Below, piece after piece: positions 36,763 to 47,769 of a stretch of 64,000 bases of DNA. Each line of letters begins with the position of its first letter. Position 1 is the stretch's first letter. The stretch lies in assembly GCA_017163975.1 (NCBI GenBank), contig JAFFSR010000221.1, positions 1,860,001 to 1,924,000 on the forward strand, read 5' to 3'. Source of the DNA: Anastatus disparis. Lineage: Eukaryota; Arthropoda; Insecta; Hymenoptera; Eupelmidae. The position numbers were made by a program, and so were the translations under genes. The notes beneath the pieces were generated by a model. It had not been told where the DNA came from, did not search any database, and saw only the letters and a list, made by a program, of their open reading frames with translations.

Positions 36763-37260
36763 TGCTACGATATTATATTTATTCAATTTTATTTTGAAAA
36801 ATATACAAACTGTTTACGTCCAACAAATAAAAAATTCACGTCACCCTAATTTTTTTCAGTTTACAATAAAGCGAGTTAAAAACGATTATCGACTGTCAAC
36901 TGTCATTGAATATCACACACTATTTTTAACACACTGTATTTAACTCGTTAGATATATATGACATTTGGTAACACTATACAACGCTCTACATATTGCGTGT
37001 GTATTTTCTGTCTTACATTAACAAAATTATTTCAAGTCAAAAGAAAATTTTATTAAAAAAACGAAAAATATTTAGAAGTTAAAAATTCTTGTATAAAAAT
37101 AAACATTGAATCATAAGAATAAACATTTAATATAACATGGGAATATACATAGGTACAGTTAAAAATATATATTCTGATGTTTAAGGTTTGTCGAAAAAGT
37201 ACATAAACCGTTGTTGGTATACTTTTTAAATAGATTTTAAATATTAGTTATATGCGTAAT
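36763..37260. promoter_or_regulatory. Duplicated upstream flank of LRR gene 2
   Basis: This flank is shared with LRR gene 3 (41,238-41,800) and partly with the LRR remnant (37,864-38,010). Shared blocks include TTTTTTTCAGT..GCAATAAAG.GAGT, ATCAACTGTCATTGAATATC, ACATTTGGTAACACTATACA and ACGCTCTAC..ATTGCGTGTG. Conservation across copies suggests that each carries its own promoter. No definite TATA or initiator is assigned. Confidence 0.45.
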
Positions 37261-37397
37261 TTGTAACGTGAGAAATATCTGCCGGGTTTGATGTTGGTGA
37301 AGCAAGCATGCAGTCGAAGGCGTGCTTGCACGCCCGAGACTTCTTCTCAAGCAACGAACATCGGATCCCGCGCATATTTATCCGACGTACGTTACAA
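37261..37397. mobile_element. Small GC-rich inverted-repeat element
   Basis: A 137-base GC-rich insert with ends TTGTAACGT and ACGTTACAA. The arms pair loosely further in (AAATATCTGCCGGG against AAATATGCGCGGG, GATGTTGGT against GATGTTCGT). A perfect internal hairpin GGCGTGC-TT-GCACGCC lies at 37,319-37,334. It stands out against the AT-rich LRR flank and is absent from the equivalent position beside LRR gene 3. It is probably a tiny MITE; transposon class unknown. Confidence 0.55.
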
Positions 37398-37671
37398 GTT
37401 ACATAGACGATTTTATGCCTTATGCCATTGTAGACTATTAGAAAAACTATGAAAAAATAAATCTATAATATAAAAAAAGTTCATTTTCGTCCGTATTTCT
37501 GATTTTAAAGTATGTTATAAAAAACGCTATGAGAAATTCATTGGTATTTTTCTGAAGTAGCAAGCGGTATTTATTTTCTATATATTCAATTACAAAATTC
37601 ATAGATTTAACAACTGGGTAAATGTGAGACGCGCTTATCAAATAATCTTATTTTCAATTGTATTCAAAGTA

Positions 37672-37863
37672 CGATGGGTTTGCTTATCTAAAACATTCAT
37701 CGTAACTCTAATTTTAACAGGATATTTTGCCTCGAATTTCTATACGACTAGCAATAGGATCCTTATTGATTTTTTTGACAAGATTACGAGAGTCGTATCC
37801 TAACACCTTTACATCTATGGATAAATCTCAAGATTCTGCCCCAGATTGACGATGAAAATTCAT
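37672..37863 (-). pseudogene. 5' remnant of a fourth LRR gene
   Basis: On the minus strand the sequence starts MNFHRQSGAES and then hits a stop. It continues DLSIDVKVLGYDSRNL and DPIASRIEIRGKIS, shifts frame by one base and reads VKIRVTMNVLDKQTH, matching residues 1-70 of LRR genes 2 and 3. Similarity ends at about 37,672, before any LRR. The upstream flank (37,864-38,010) is also homologous to the flanks of the other copies, so this is a truncated tandem duplicate. Confidence 0.87.
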
Positions 37864-39803
37864 TGCTGTGATATTATGTTTATAGAATTTTATTTTGAAA
37901 GTTGTATAAACTGCATTTGATAAATACAAAATTTACTACACCGTAATTTTTTCAGTATAGAATAACGAGAGTAAAAAACAATTATCAACTGTCAACTGTC
38001 AATGGATAACTAAAAGTTGAGAGTTTATAGTGATAGGAGATGTAATCATTACAGGGCACATTTTTGATTTTTGTTTAATTTTCATAATTATTTTCATAAA
38101 TATTTTCTTTAAAAAAAAGTTAATATTCTAAAAAGAACTATGTTCAAAAATTTAGTAAAGTAAAATCAAATTTACTCAAGATATCGTTCCAGGTTATTGT
38201 CTCTAGACAATATTATTTTTTATTGCACATTCGAAAAAATTTTTATAAAAATACAAATTAATATAATCAATACATTTTTTATCATAATTAAAGCATCCAA
38301 TTGGTATCACAGTAAATTATAGAAACCATCGGTTGCTCTTCATTGAAAAGGCGTTTTCTGTGTATATTATTAGTACTTTTTTCATTCACGATAAAATAAA
38401 AAGTGATTGGGATAATTTTTTTTGTAATTGATAATATTTTATATTAGAAAATTGTAATATAAAAGAAATTATTTAATGATCTACATAAATTAAAATGAAA
38501 AATGTTTAAATGCTTAAATGTTTTTAATTCTGTTTTGTGAAAATTTAAAGGTAATATAGTCTCGATTCATATTTGAGAAACGTTTACTAAGAGGCCATCA
38601 AAAATAAATTAAATTACCTATTCTGAATTATGTAGTTTTTCGAATTCCATTTGAATTTACTATTTGCAAAATTGCTATTCTCAGAAGGGGTATTGTATAC
38701 TATATTTTCAGTATAGTAATTTTAATTATGACATTAATATTAATATATTTTACTTTACTTTTCACAAACTTATTGCAAAGCTAAATGTATTGTAATTATT
38801 TACACCTCAAAAAATTTTTTAATGATTTCATTTTGGAATTAATTAATCAAAAGTCACAAAATTTTCTAGATGAAAAAAAATAATTGAAATTGCTGTAATA
38901 TATACAATGATCTTGTTTTATGAATTGGTGCGCTGCATGTAATCGATAAGATAAGCTGAGTATTATATTATAACAATGGAAGCTCATAAATCGAAAAATA
39001 GAAAGCATATAAAGCTTTCGGAGAAAATAAATTCTTAAATAAAAAGATATATTAATTTCTACTTCTAAAAAACTTTTATTTAGATAGCATCTTGTAAGTC
39101 AAAAATTATAATATCTGTTAATAGAGAATGATTTGTTTAGTTTTATAATGATATTAATATTTTATTGAAGAGAAAAATTTATCCAAAATAATATTTTACT
39201 TACTGAAGATTTAATGTTTGCTGTGGATTAAGCACGATGTACAAAAGGTTAATGGAAATATAGAAACAAAATATTTTTTTTATTCGTACTATTATATTAT
39301 TAACTTTACAGTAATACTTTTCAAAAATAAAGGACTCAAAGCAAATATAATTTTAGGTTTTATTTAGAAAAGTTTTTGATTGTTTTACAATAAATATTAA
39401 TATAATTAAATATTAGTCAATTAATATTAATCCATTATTACCTATATTAGTTATACTCATTTTATAGCTTAAAAAATTGATAACAAATAAGATCATATTT
39501 TGTGTTTGACATCTGATTCTGCCTCTAGATGTCAACCGTATACTCAACTCTTATATATACATTCGACTTATCAATTTTTCTTTTATGAAAACAATCAAAA
39601 TGAACAACTAGCTTTTAAGATTTTAATACAGAAATTTTTTATAAGGAACTGAAATAATGATTTCTGAATTGTAATATTTTTATTAAAGACATAAAAAAAT
39701 TATACAATAATTAGATTAATATTATAAAGATTAAACATTTTATATCCGATTACAAACAAATATCTGATTACGTAATTCTTACGAACTTTTAATCGTTATG
39801 TGA
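37864..39803. other. Spacer between LRR remnant and LRR gene 3
   Basis: The part next to the remnant repeats the common LRR upstream flank. The part from about 38,880 to 39,803 repeats the common downstream flank, including a block around 38,920-39,050 shared with 34,050-34,260. Between them is AT-rich sequence without a gene. A minus-strand AATAAA at 39,679-39,684 lies about 120 bases beyond the stop codon of gene 3. Confidence 0.5.
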
Positions 39804-41237
39804 TTATGAAGGTTTAGATTTTAACAAATCAATAATTTCTTGTGCACCAGCAATTTCTTGATGATCTTGATAGAATGAAATTATTTTCTCTCGTTTATTA
39901 GGTTCAACTTGTTCATTATATAAAGGCATACTATATTTATCTAACATTTTATAGATATATGGATGTAAAATTTCTGCATTTTCATCTACGTAATATAAAA
40001 CTCTATGTAATAGTAAATTTTGAACAACTTCATATAATTTTATATTCTCAAATTGTTTCACTAATTTTACAAAGTCATGAATATCAAATGATTCCACTAA
40101 TATTGGCAACTTGTTATCAATAAATGTATTAAATTTATTCGGCAATGTAATTATAAACTCATTAATCTTTCTAATTATATTAGGATAATTTTGGCAATTA
40201 TTTTCTATAATTAAATGAAAAATGTGTCCTTTAACGTTCGGATTTTCAGTGATTGTTTTTATAATATATAGATATTCTTCCATATCCAAATCTTTTATTT
40301 CATTAAGAGTTATGAACTCTAAGTCATAGGTTTGACTATTCGGTGCCACTAATTTTTCGAAAGAATCTTTAATTTTAGATGCATTTATTTTATTCTGGGA
40401 CATATATCTTTCCGCGAATATCTTCTTATCCATATCATACTCCAAGCCACCAAGATTAATAATTTGAGTGTCTCGTAATGTTTGCACTAAAAATTGAAAT
40501 CCAGAATTATCTATCTTGTTACGGTTAAGAGAAAGAGATATTACACAAGTATCTTTTAGATGTCCTGCTAAATATTTAACACCAAGATTACTAATATCAT
40601 TAGAATCTAAACCAAGATATTTGATATTAGAATGTTTTAGATTTTCTGATAAATATTTTAATCCATCATCAGCTATTTTATTATAATTTGCTATTAAATT
40701 ACTTAAATCAAGAGTAACAATATTAGTATCTTTTAAAACATCGGCCAAATATCTGATTGTGTGACTTTTTATACCGTTATCTCCTATGCTTAGAGAAATA
40801 ACATTTGAATTTTTTAGTCCTGAAGCTAAATATATTATTCCATCATCGCCAATATTATTTTGACTGAGGTGAAGATCAGTTATGCAAGTATCCTTCAGAA
40901 TATCCGCTAAATACTTCATCCCCGTACTTCCAAAATCGCTTTGGTAGAGATTGAGAGTTGTAATATTGGTATATTTTAAACCATCTGCCAAATATTTAGC
41001 TCCATTACTGTTTATTGCGTTGAAGGGTAATTGAAGAATTTTCACTTGATTTTGCTTCTCTAAAACATCCATCATAACTTTGATTTTAACAGCATCGTAT
41101 ATTTTTCCTCTAATTGTAATACGATTAGCTCTGGGATCCTTAACGAATGTTTCGGCAAGATTACAGGCGTTGTATCCTAACTCCCTTACATGTATTGACA
41201 AGTCCCAACATTCTATATATTTACGATGAAAATTCAT
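39804..41237 (-). CDS. Intronless leucine-rich-repeat protein, copy 3
   Basis: A 477-residue protein from MNFHRKY. Domain order is as in copy 2: short N-terminal region, seven to eight RI-type LRRs, and the shared C-terminal domain. The protein ends early: LLKSKPS is followed by a stop, where copy 2 continues for a few residues (LELRNDC), apparently from a point mutation. The C-terminal third is almost identical to copy 2 in both protein and DNA, while the LRR half is clearly diverged. This fits either gene conversion of the 3' half or diversifying selection on the LRRs. As for copy 2, an optional upstream start exists at 41,261. Confidence 0.88.
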   Translation of the reverse strand: MNFHRKYIECWDLSIHVRELGYNACNLAETFVKDPRANRITIRGKIYDAVKIKVMMDVLEKQNQVKILQLPFNAINSNGAKYLADGLKYTNITTLNLYQSDFGSTGMKYLADILKDTCITDLHLSQNNIGDDGIIYLASGLKNSNVISLSIGDNGIKSHTIRYLADVLKDTNIVTLDLSNLIANYNKIADDGLKYLSENLKHSNIKYLGLDSNDISNLGVKYLAGHLKDTCVISLSLNRNKIDNSGFQFLVQTLRDTQIINLGGLEYDMDKKIFAERYMSQNKINASKIKDSFEKLVAPNSQTYDLEFITLNEIKDLDMEEYLYIIKTITENPNVKGHIFHLIIENNCQNYPNIIRKINEFIITLPNKFNTFIDNKLPILVESFDIHDFVKLVKQFENIKLYEVVQNLLLHRVLYYVDENAEILHPYIYKMLDKYSMPLYNEQVEPNKREKIISFYQDHQEIAGAQEIIDLLKSKPS

Positions 41238-42560
41238 TGTCACAATATTATATTTATTCAATTTTATTCTGAAAAATATATGAACTGTTCACGTCCGACA
41301 AATAAAAAAACTCACGTCACCCTAATTTTTTTCAGTCTGCAATAAAGAGAGTCAAAAACAATAATCGGCTATCAACTGTCATTGAATATCACACATTAAA
41401 GCCACGTATATCTCTGTCTTGCGTCACATATTACTCTGAACCTCAAGAGAGTTCTATCCTTACTGCATAAGCCAAAGCAAATATTCCGTATGGTTCTCAT
41501 TTAACTCGTTAGGTATGAATATTACATTTGGTAACACTATACAACGCTCTACCCATTGCGTGTGTATTTGTTTAGTTTTATCATCGTTTCTCTGTCTAAC
41601 ACTAACAAAATTATTTGTCAAGAGAATATTTTACAAAAACCGAAAAAAAAATAAAAAATATTTAGAAATGAAAAACTTGTATAAAAAAACATTTAATCAT
41701 AAAAATAAACTTTTAATATAACATGGGAATATACATAGATACACTTAAAAATATATATACTAATATTTGAGGTCTGTCAAATAAGTACATGAACCAATGT
41801 TGGTCTACGTACTTCTTGAATAGACTTTGAACATAAGAATAAATATTTAATATAACATGGGAATATATATAGGTACACTTAAAAATGTATATTCTCATGT
41901 TTAAGTTTTTTTTTTTAAGCTGATTAAATTGAGTACATATTTTATCTGTGGGTGATGGATTCCAATCAAGTTTCATATTTATAAGAATTTGTTTAATAGC
42001 TTTAATTTTATTTCGACTTAAATTGTTAAGTAATTTTTTCCTTTATGAACGAAGAGATACACTACTGTTTATGAAATCTTGAAATTTAATATTAAGTGCT
42101 TCTTAATTCATTTGTATTTGCTTAAACTGCTACTTTTCTTTGAAGACTTTTTATTACTTTTCTTCGAATCTACTTAAAAATCAACTACAGTGATTTATTG
42201 TGATGAATAATTTTTAAGTTGATTCTTCCTTGTCCAAATGTATCTACGAATGTATGTACGAATGCATGTTTGTGCGCACGTGCATGCCTGTGTATGCGGG
42301 TGGGCGTGTGTGTTTTACTAAATTTCATATTTTAATATTTATCCTGTATTTTTACAATCATACAAAAAGTATAAATTTCATTGAACAAGCTGTAAATTAT
42401 AATTTTAGTTAATTATAATCGACCAGCAGTGTATTATTTTAAATTATTATATATAATAATATAATATTATAATAATAGCAAACATTTATGAGGAAAGGTT
42501 TGGTATCAGATTCAAAAAGAAAATACTAATTTTCATGACCTATAGTAATAAATGATAATT
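41238..42560. other. Upstream flank of LRR gene 3 and spacer to the GMC cluster
   Basis: This repeats the LRR upstream flank. The block containing TATAACATGGGAATATACAT and ACACTTAAAAATATATAT occurs twice here (about 41,705-41,770 and 41,845-41,905) and once at 37,125-37,180, so part of the flank has itself been duplicated in tandem. At 42,230-42,312 there is TG-rich, GC-richer simple sequence (ATGTACGAATGCATG, GCGTGTGTGTG). No gene is supported. Confidence 0.5.
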
Positions 42561-42705
42561 GACAAGGTACTTGAAAAAAAAATTTCACTGATAAAAAGAA
42601 AGAAGTTACCTAGGCAACCGCAGATAAGGAAAAAAAATTATTTAAAAATGCAAGAATATTGTTCATAAATTTATTAGTTATTGTTCAATCACAAGCCATG
42701 CAAAT
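42561..42705 (+). promoter_or_regulatory. Upstream block shared by both GMC genes (copy 1)
   Basis: CTAGGCAAC at 42,610 followed by AGATAAG at 42,622, in a block whose counterpart lies at 47,247-47,376. Both blocks sit about 480 bases upstream of the respective start codon and also share ATAAATTTATTAGTTAT.GTTCAA. AGATAAG fits the general GATA-factor consensus. Whether it acts as an enhancer or merely reflects recent duplication cannot be decided from the sequence. Confidence 0.4.
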
Positions 42706-43087
42706 TAATTAAAAAGAAAATACAAAAGCTGTGATTTTAATATAAAAGCAGATCATTTTATCTTTGAAAAAAGTATGCCGAGTTAGACCGAATAAGTTAC
42801 AACAAAATAAGTAAGTTAATAAGATAAATCAAAGTAATTAAGAATTTTTTTAAATTGGATAATGCTATTTTAATGATAAAAATATTAGTAATACAAATTT
42901 GAACCATTATTTCATGTAATAATATGAAATAAATATTTACATTTTTTAATTAAAATCTAAATCAGTCAATAAATATGAGCTTAGCAAATTTAATTTACGT
43001 TTTTAAAGAACATTACAGATGACAAGAACATTGTTATAATTACAACAACTGAATATACATTTATATAAGATATATATTTATTATAAG

Positions 43088-46000
43088 ATGACTTGGACAC
43101 CTGTTAATACAACAAATGGTTGTTTTCAAAACTTGTACGTTTCATCATGCCAACCGTCATTTTTAACATTTATAACGTATTTGACTCAAATTTTGGGGCA
43201 TTCACAAGATGATAAATTTAAAAGTTCAAAAGAAAACAAGCACAAACCAGATCACAATACCTATGATTTTATCGTTGTTGGTGCTGGAAGTGCAGGCTGC
43301 GTTATTGCTAATCGTTTAAGTGAAATAAAACAATGGAAGGTAATAAATTTAATATATATATTTTAGATCTTAAAAATTTGGGAATTTGAAATTGTCATTA
43401 AATTTAGTGAGCCAAGATTCAACTTAAATTTTAAATTAAAATTTGTAATTGCATAGGACTTACGATATTTTTTTTAAGAAACACAACTCTATTAACGAGT
43501 AGAGTGCATTGCATTTGGTCCACGGATTTTCTTCTAGCTTTGGAATATTTTTTCTTGCATAAAAATATAAAATAAGCCACGTTCATTCGGTCCAACGCTT
43601 GATTTTTTTCAAAGTTATCAGCAATTTTGTCTTAATTTGAGAAATTTAAAAAAAAATTGTATTTGCTTTATAGTTGTACAGTTTTCAAATTAGTTATTCT
43701 AAAAATTTTTTTTACTAATTATATATTTAAGTTGAGATTAAAATCTTTTGATTAAAAAAAATTTGATCGAAAAGCTGAAGCTGTTCAAAAGTTATGAATG
43801 TATAATAATTAAAACGATATTCAGATTAAAATACAGCATTGATTTTCTATACATATGAAAACCTTCCAGAATAACTAGTTCGAAAACTGTACAACTAAAA
43901 GGTAAATGAAAATTTTTTTTAAAATGTCTTAAAATTCAGATAAAACTGTTCATAACTCTGGAAAAATCATGGATAAGACTTATTTTATGATTTTATGTAA
44001 GAAAACTATCCTAAAACTGTAAGAAAATCCGAGACCCAAATGCAATGCACTCTCCTTGTTAGGGTAAAAATGATCTTTATTTGTAATATTCCTTTCAAAT
44101 TACTGGTAAAAATTTTCAATTGAAATTTTTTTTGTACCAAATTATTTAGAATTTGAAATAGCATTTATTTACGTTTTACATAAATTTCTGAATATTTTAG
44201 ATATTATTATTAGAAGCAGGAGACGAAGAGCCAGAAGTTGCAGACGTGCCTGGGTACGTTGGGTTATTACCAGGCAGTAATATTGATTATAATTACAGTC
44301 TTCAATCAAACTCATCTATATGTACTAATAATCCTTCGTCTTGCATTGAACCACGTGGAAAAGTAATGGGTGGAACCAGTGCCATAAATGGTATGGCTTA
44401 TGTCCGTGGGAATAAACAAGATTACAATGACTGGGCTAAACTTGGTAATCTTGGATGGAGTTGGGAAGAAGTTTTGCCATATTTTAAAAAATCCGAAGAT
44501 TTAAGGCAGGTAAGTAAAAGCTGAGTTTAGTTTCCGAAAAAGACCATAAAAAGACATAATTAAATAAACAAAGTAAAAAATTTTTATGTTTTCGAAAAAA
44601 AATTTTTGACAATTTATTTTGACTGTATAAATTATTTTGTTATTTACAATATTTAAGACCTAATTTAATAAACTCTTATATTATTATTTATCGTATAATA
44701 TTTCTTATTTTATTTTCTATTAAATTAATTTACAAAAGACATGCTTGAAAGATTTTGAAGTTTATTATTCCTATTTTTTGTAAATTTTCTTAAATAAAAA
44801 TGTAATTAAAATTGTGACTAAATTTATTATGTTTCAAATCAGAAAAAAAATTAATTGGATAAAATAAAATCGGTTTATTAAATGATTTATATTCAATATT
44901 GTTACGAATTATATATACCAACAATTTTGTCATTATAAACAATATTTTTCAACGATTATAAAATGTACATTACAGGAAGTTTCTAACGGTAATCCGTCTG
45001 ATCACGCAATCGGCGGATATTTAAGTGTAGATTATTCTGATATTGATAAGAATGCTGCTATTATTCTTAGTTCATGGAAAGAATTAGGTTACAAAGAAAT
45101 TGATTATAACTCTGGAGATCAAATAGGCACATCCAAAATCCAGTATACATTAAAGAATGGCATTCGTCAAAGTACTAATGTCGCCTTTATTAGACCAATT
45201 CGAGGAAAAAGATCAAATTTAACTGTAAAACCTAATTCTCGAGTAACCAAGATTATTATCGATCCAAGAACCAAAAAAACACTTGGTGTGGAATACACTA
45301 ACGCTGGTACTAAATATATAAAAAAAGTTTTTGCAAAAAAAGAAGTGATAGTGTCTGCAGGTGCAATTGATAGTCCAAAATTATTGATGTTATCTGGAAT
45401 TGGACCCTCTAAAGAACTTCGAAAAGCAAGAATGAATGTCATAAAAGAATTAGAGGTCGGTAAAAATTTTCAGGAACATGTTGCTGCGAGTCCCATAACA
45501 CTTAGTTTGAAACCTAATGTAGCTACTTTCAAATCAATTGACGATAAAATAAAAGATGTTTCCCATTGGCTTAAAGGACAATCAAGTCCTTTAACTATAC
45601 CTGGTGCATGTAGTATCGTTCAATTCATACAAACTTCTTTTGAGAAGCGTCCTGGAGTTCCAGATATACAAATTATTTATTCGACTTCTGTCGATGATAA
45701 ATTTAATACAGAACATAAAAATACGTATAACGCTTTTCCATATTATAATAAGCTTGTTATTGTTGTAGAATTGATAAAAATTAAGAGTCGTGGTTGGATC
45801 AAACTTAATGAAACAGATCCAATTAATGGTAAACCATTAATTTATTCAAATTTCTATGATAATCCTGATGATCTGAAGACTTTAGTTGAAGGTATGAAAA
45901 GAGCTTCAGAGTTCACCAAAACTAATGCATTTAAAAAAGGTAATTTTAAAGTTGACAAAACGCCAGCTCCTAAATGTGAAAAATTTTTGGCGAATGAATT

Positions 46001-46277
46001 GAAATATTATGAATGCGTTGCCAAAAACTATTACACTCCGGCTTACCATCCATCAGGAACTTGTAAAATGGGACCAATAAGTGATCCAAAAGCTGTTGTT
46101 GATTCGAGATTACGAGTTCATGGTATTTTCGGATTACGAGTAATCGACACTTCGATAATGCCGATTGTGACAAGAGGAAATACAAATGCACCTACGATCA
46201 TGATTGCTGAAAAAGGTAGTGATATGGTAAAAGAAGATTGGTTAGGAATACGGAAAAAGAATAAAGTTCAAAATTAA
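43088..46277 (+). CDS. GMC oxidoreductase (glucose-dehydrogenase-like), gene 1
   Basis: FAD-dependent flavoenzyme of the insect GMC family, which oxidises alcohols or sugars. Exons 43,088-43,339, 44,201-44,509 and 44,976-46,277, all phase 0 with GT-AG introns, give 620 residues, normal for the family. Visible features are the dinucleotide fold VVGAGSAG with Glu of LLLEAGD, GMC signature 1 ([13 protein letters not shown]), signature 2 ([16 protein letters not shown]), the catalytic-His region [10 protein letters not shown], and the C-terminal [17 protein letters not shown]. The N-terminus has a weak hydrophobic stretch ([12 protein letters not shown]), not a clear signal peptide. Intron 1 is 861 bases, against 65 in gene 2, because of a MITE. 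A poly-A signal lies at 46,313. Substrate unknown. Confidence 0.93.
43493..44061. mobile_element. MITE in intron 1 of GMC gene 1
   Basis: A 569-base insert with terminal inverted repeats of about 38 bases: TAACGAGTAGAGTGCATTGC at the left and, in complement, TAACAAGGAGAGTGCATTGC at the right. Both continue into ATTTGG and CGGATTTTCTT. It has no coding capacity. The paralogous intron in GMC gene 2 lacks it, so insertion followed duplication or spared that copy. A 15-base match to the right end occurs at 26,328-26,342. Confidence 0.87.
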
Positions 46278-46312
46278 GAAATAATTCTAAAAATATTGTA
46301 TGATTTATCTTA

Positions 46313-46318
46313 AATAAA
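46313..46318 (+). terminator. Poly-A signal of GMC gene 1
   Basis: AATAAA 36 bases after the stop codon. The same arrangement is found after GMC gene 2. Confidence 0.7.
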
Positions 46319-46664
46319 TTACATATTTAATTGATGAATATTAATTTTTATTATTTATATAATATTTTTCATGCTTCAGATTATTTCACTAATTATTTGT
46401 AGAAACAGATTTTTTGTATTTTAGAAGTTCAATTAACTGTACGGTTCACCATAATATCAGGGGGTGTTATCAAGCAATTAGAACTCAGTCTATACAATAC
46501 AATTCTTCAATTGTTATTAAAATAATTTAATTTTTATTATTAAATAACATTGTTATACATATAGATAATGAATTGTTTAAACAACTGTTAACTTATAATG
46601 TAATTTTTTAATTTATAACTATTCTCGGGATTTTGTTGTAAAGTTATTGCTTTATGATGAAGGT
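46319..46664. other. Intergenic stretch between the GMC genes
   Basis: AT-rich sequence without a gene; it includes CAGGGGGTGTTATCAAGC near 46,459. Confidence 0.5.
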
Positions 46665-46858
46665 TTATTTTGAAATTTCTTCTAAAGCACCAATCAGCAA
46701 ATCTAATTTATGATTTGATAAGGATGAGCTTTATCAACAGATGCATATGAAGTCTTTGCTCCAAATTCTTCAATGTTCTCAGGAAAACCTCTCAGATTTC
46801 GATAAAAAATGGATCTATGTTTACCGTCATGTGGTTACTTCGAAGAACTCTTCATCAT
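46665..46858 (-). pseudogene. Small broken coding fragment, unknown family
   Basis: On the minus strand MMKSSSK, a stop, then PHDGKHRSIFYRNLRGFPEN and IEEFGAKTSYASVDKAHPYQ. After one frameshift it continues NHKLDLLIGALEEISK to a stop. The run of protein-like residues across two frames suggests the 3' end of a decayed gene inserted between the GMC genes. I do not recognise the parent protein. Confidence 0.45.
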
Positions 46859-47246
46859 ATTAATAATTCTTCGTAATTGATTAATTTTTATTTATTACTG
46901 AATGATTGCAACAATGAAAGAACAATAAAAGAAATGCAAGAAGTAACAGTGAACTTTATATTATACGCCATTTACTGTGATATCTTTGAAATAAAATAAA
47001 ATTTATTAACATTTTCCTATATTTTTTTCTATTTCTTAATTTATTTGAATAATTTGATATATATTTCTCTATTCAGAAAGTAAATTTATGATTGCTTTTA
47101 ATAGAATTTCAAAAAATAAAATACATTTTTTCAATTTGATGAGCTCAGATAGCATAATGTTATGATTAAAATGTAAAAAAAATGTTTTGTGCTGACTTTA
47201 AAAATCGAGATAATAAATCTTATAATACACGGTAAACAATGATCAC
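46859..47246. other. Intergenic AT-rich stretch
   Basis: Nothing supported beyond AT-rich sequence. Confidence 0.5.
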
Positions 47247-47376
47247 TGACAAAGTTATAAAAAAAAATTTGACTGATAAAAAAAGTCTAGGCAACTGAAG
47301 ATAAGAAAAAATTCACTTTAGTCGCAAGAACATTGTTTATAAATTTATTAGTTATCGTTCAAACATAAGCTATGAA
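47247..47376 (+). promoter_or_regulatory. Upstream block shared by both GMC genes (copy 2)
   Basis: Counterpart of 42,561-42,705: CTAGGCAAC at 47,287 and AGATAAG at 47,299, about 480 bases upstream of the start of GMC gene 2, with the same order and near-identical spacing. Confidence 0.4.
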
Positions 47377-47769
47377 AATTAAATAAAAAAAAAATAATGC
47401 AAAAGTTCGAAAATAACATCAGATTATTTTAGTGTTGAAAGACAAGTGCCGAACAGTCGGTACGAAATAAGTATATTAGTAAGATAAATAATTCACATTT
47501 TTATTACCGTATAATGTTATTTATATCTGAAAATTTTTAAGTAGAATTTTCCAGTTTCACATTATAGATTATTTTAAAAAAGTCTTCAATATCGTTAATT
47601 TTTAATTATAATTTCATATGAAATTATAATAATACAATATTTATATTTTTTAATTTGATTTTGAGTTAGATGAATATAAGCCGAACCAACTTAATTTATG
47701 ATTAAATTAAATTTTACAGATGATAAAAATATTGTTTTGGTGATAAAAAGTGAATAGATAAATTATAAA

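Noticed and set aside
37447..37641. 64-codon minus-strand frame next to the LRR remnant
   Set aside because: No similarity to any part of the LRR proteins by eye and no start or flank context.
45167..46191. Minus-strand frames inside GMC gene 1
   Set aside because: Antisense of the well-supported GMC exon.
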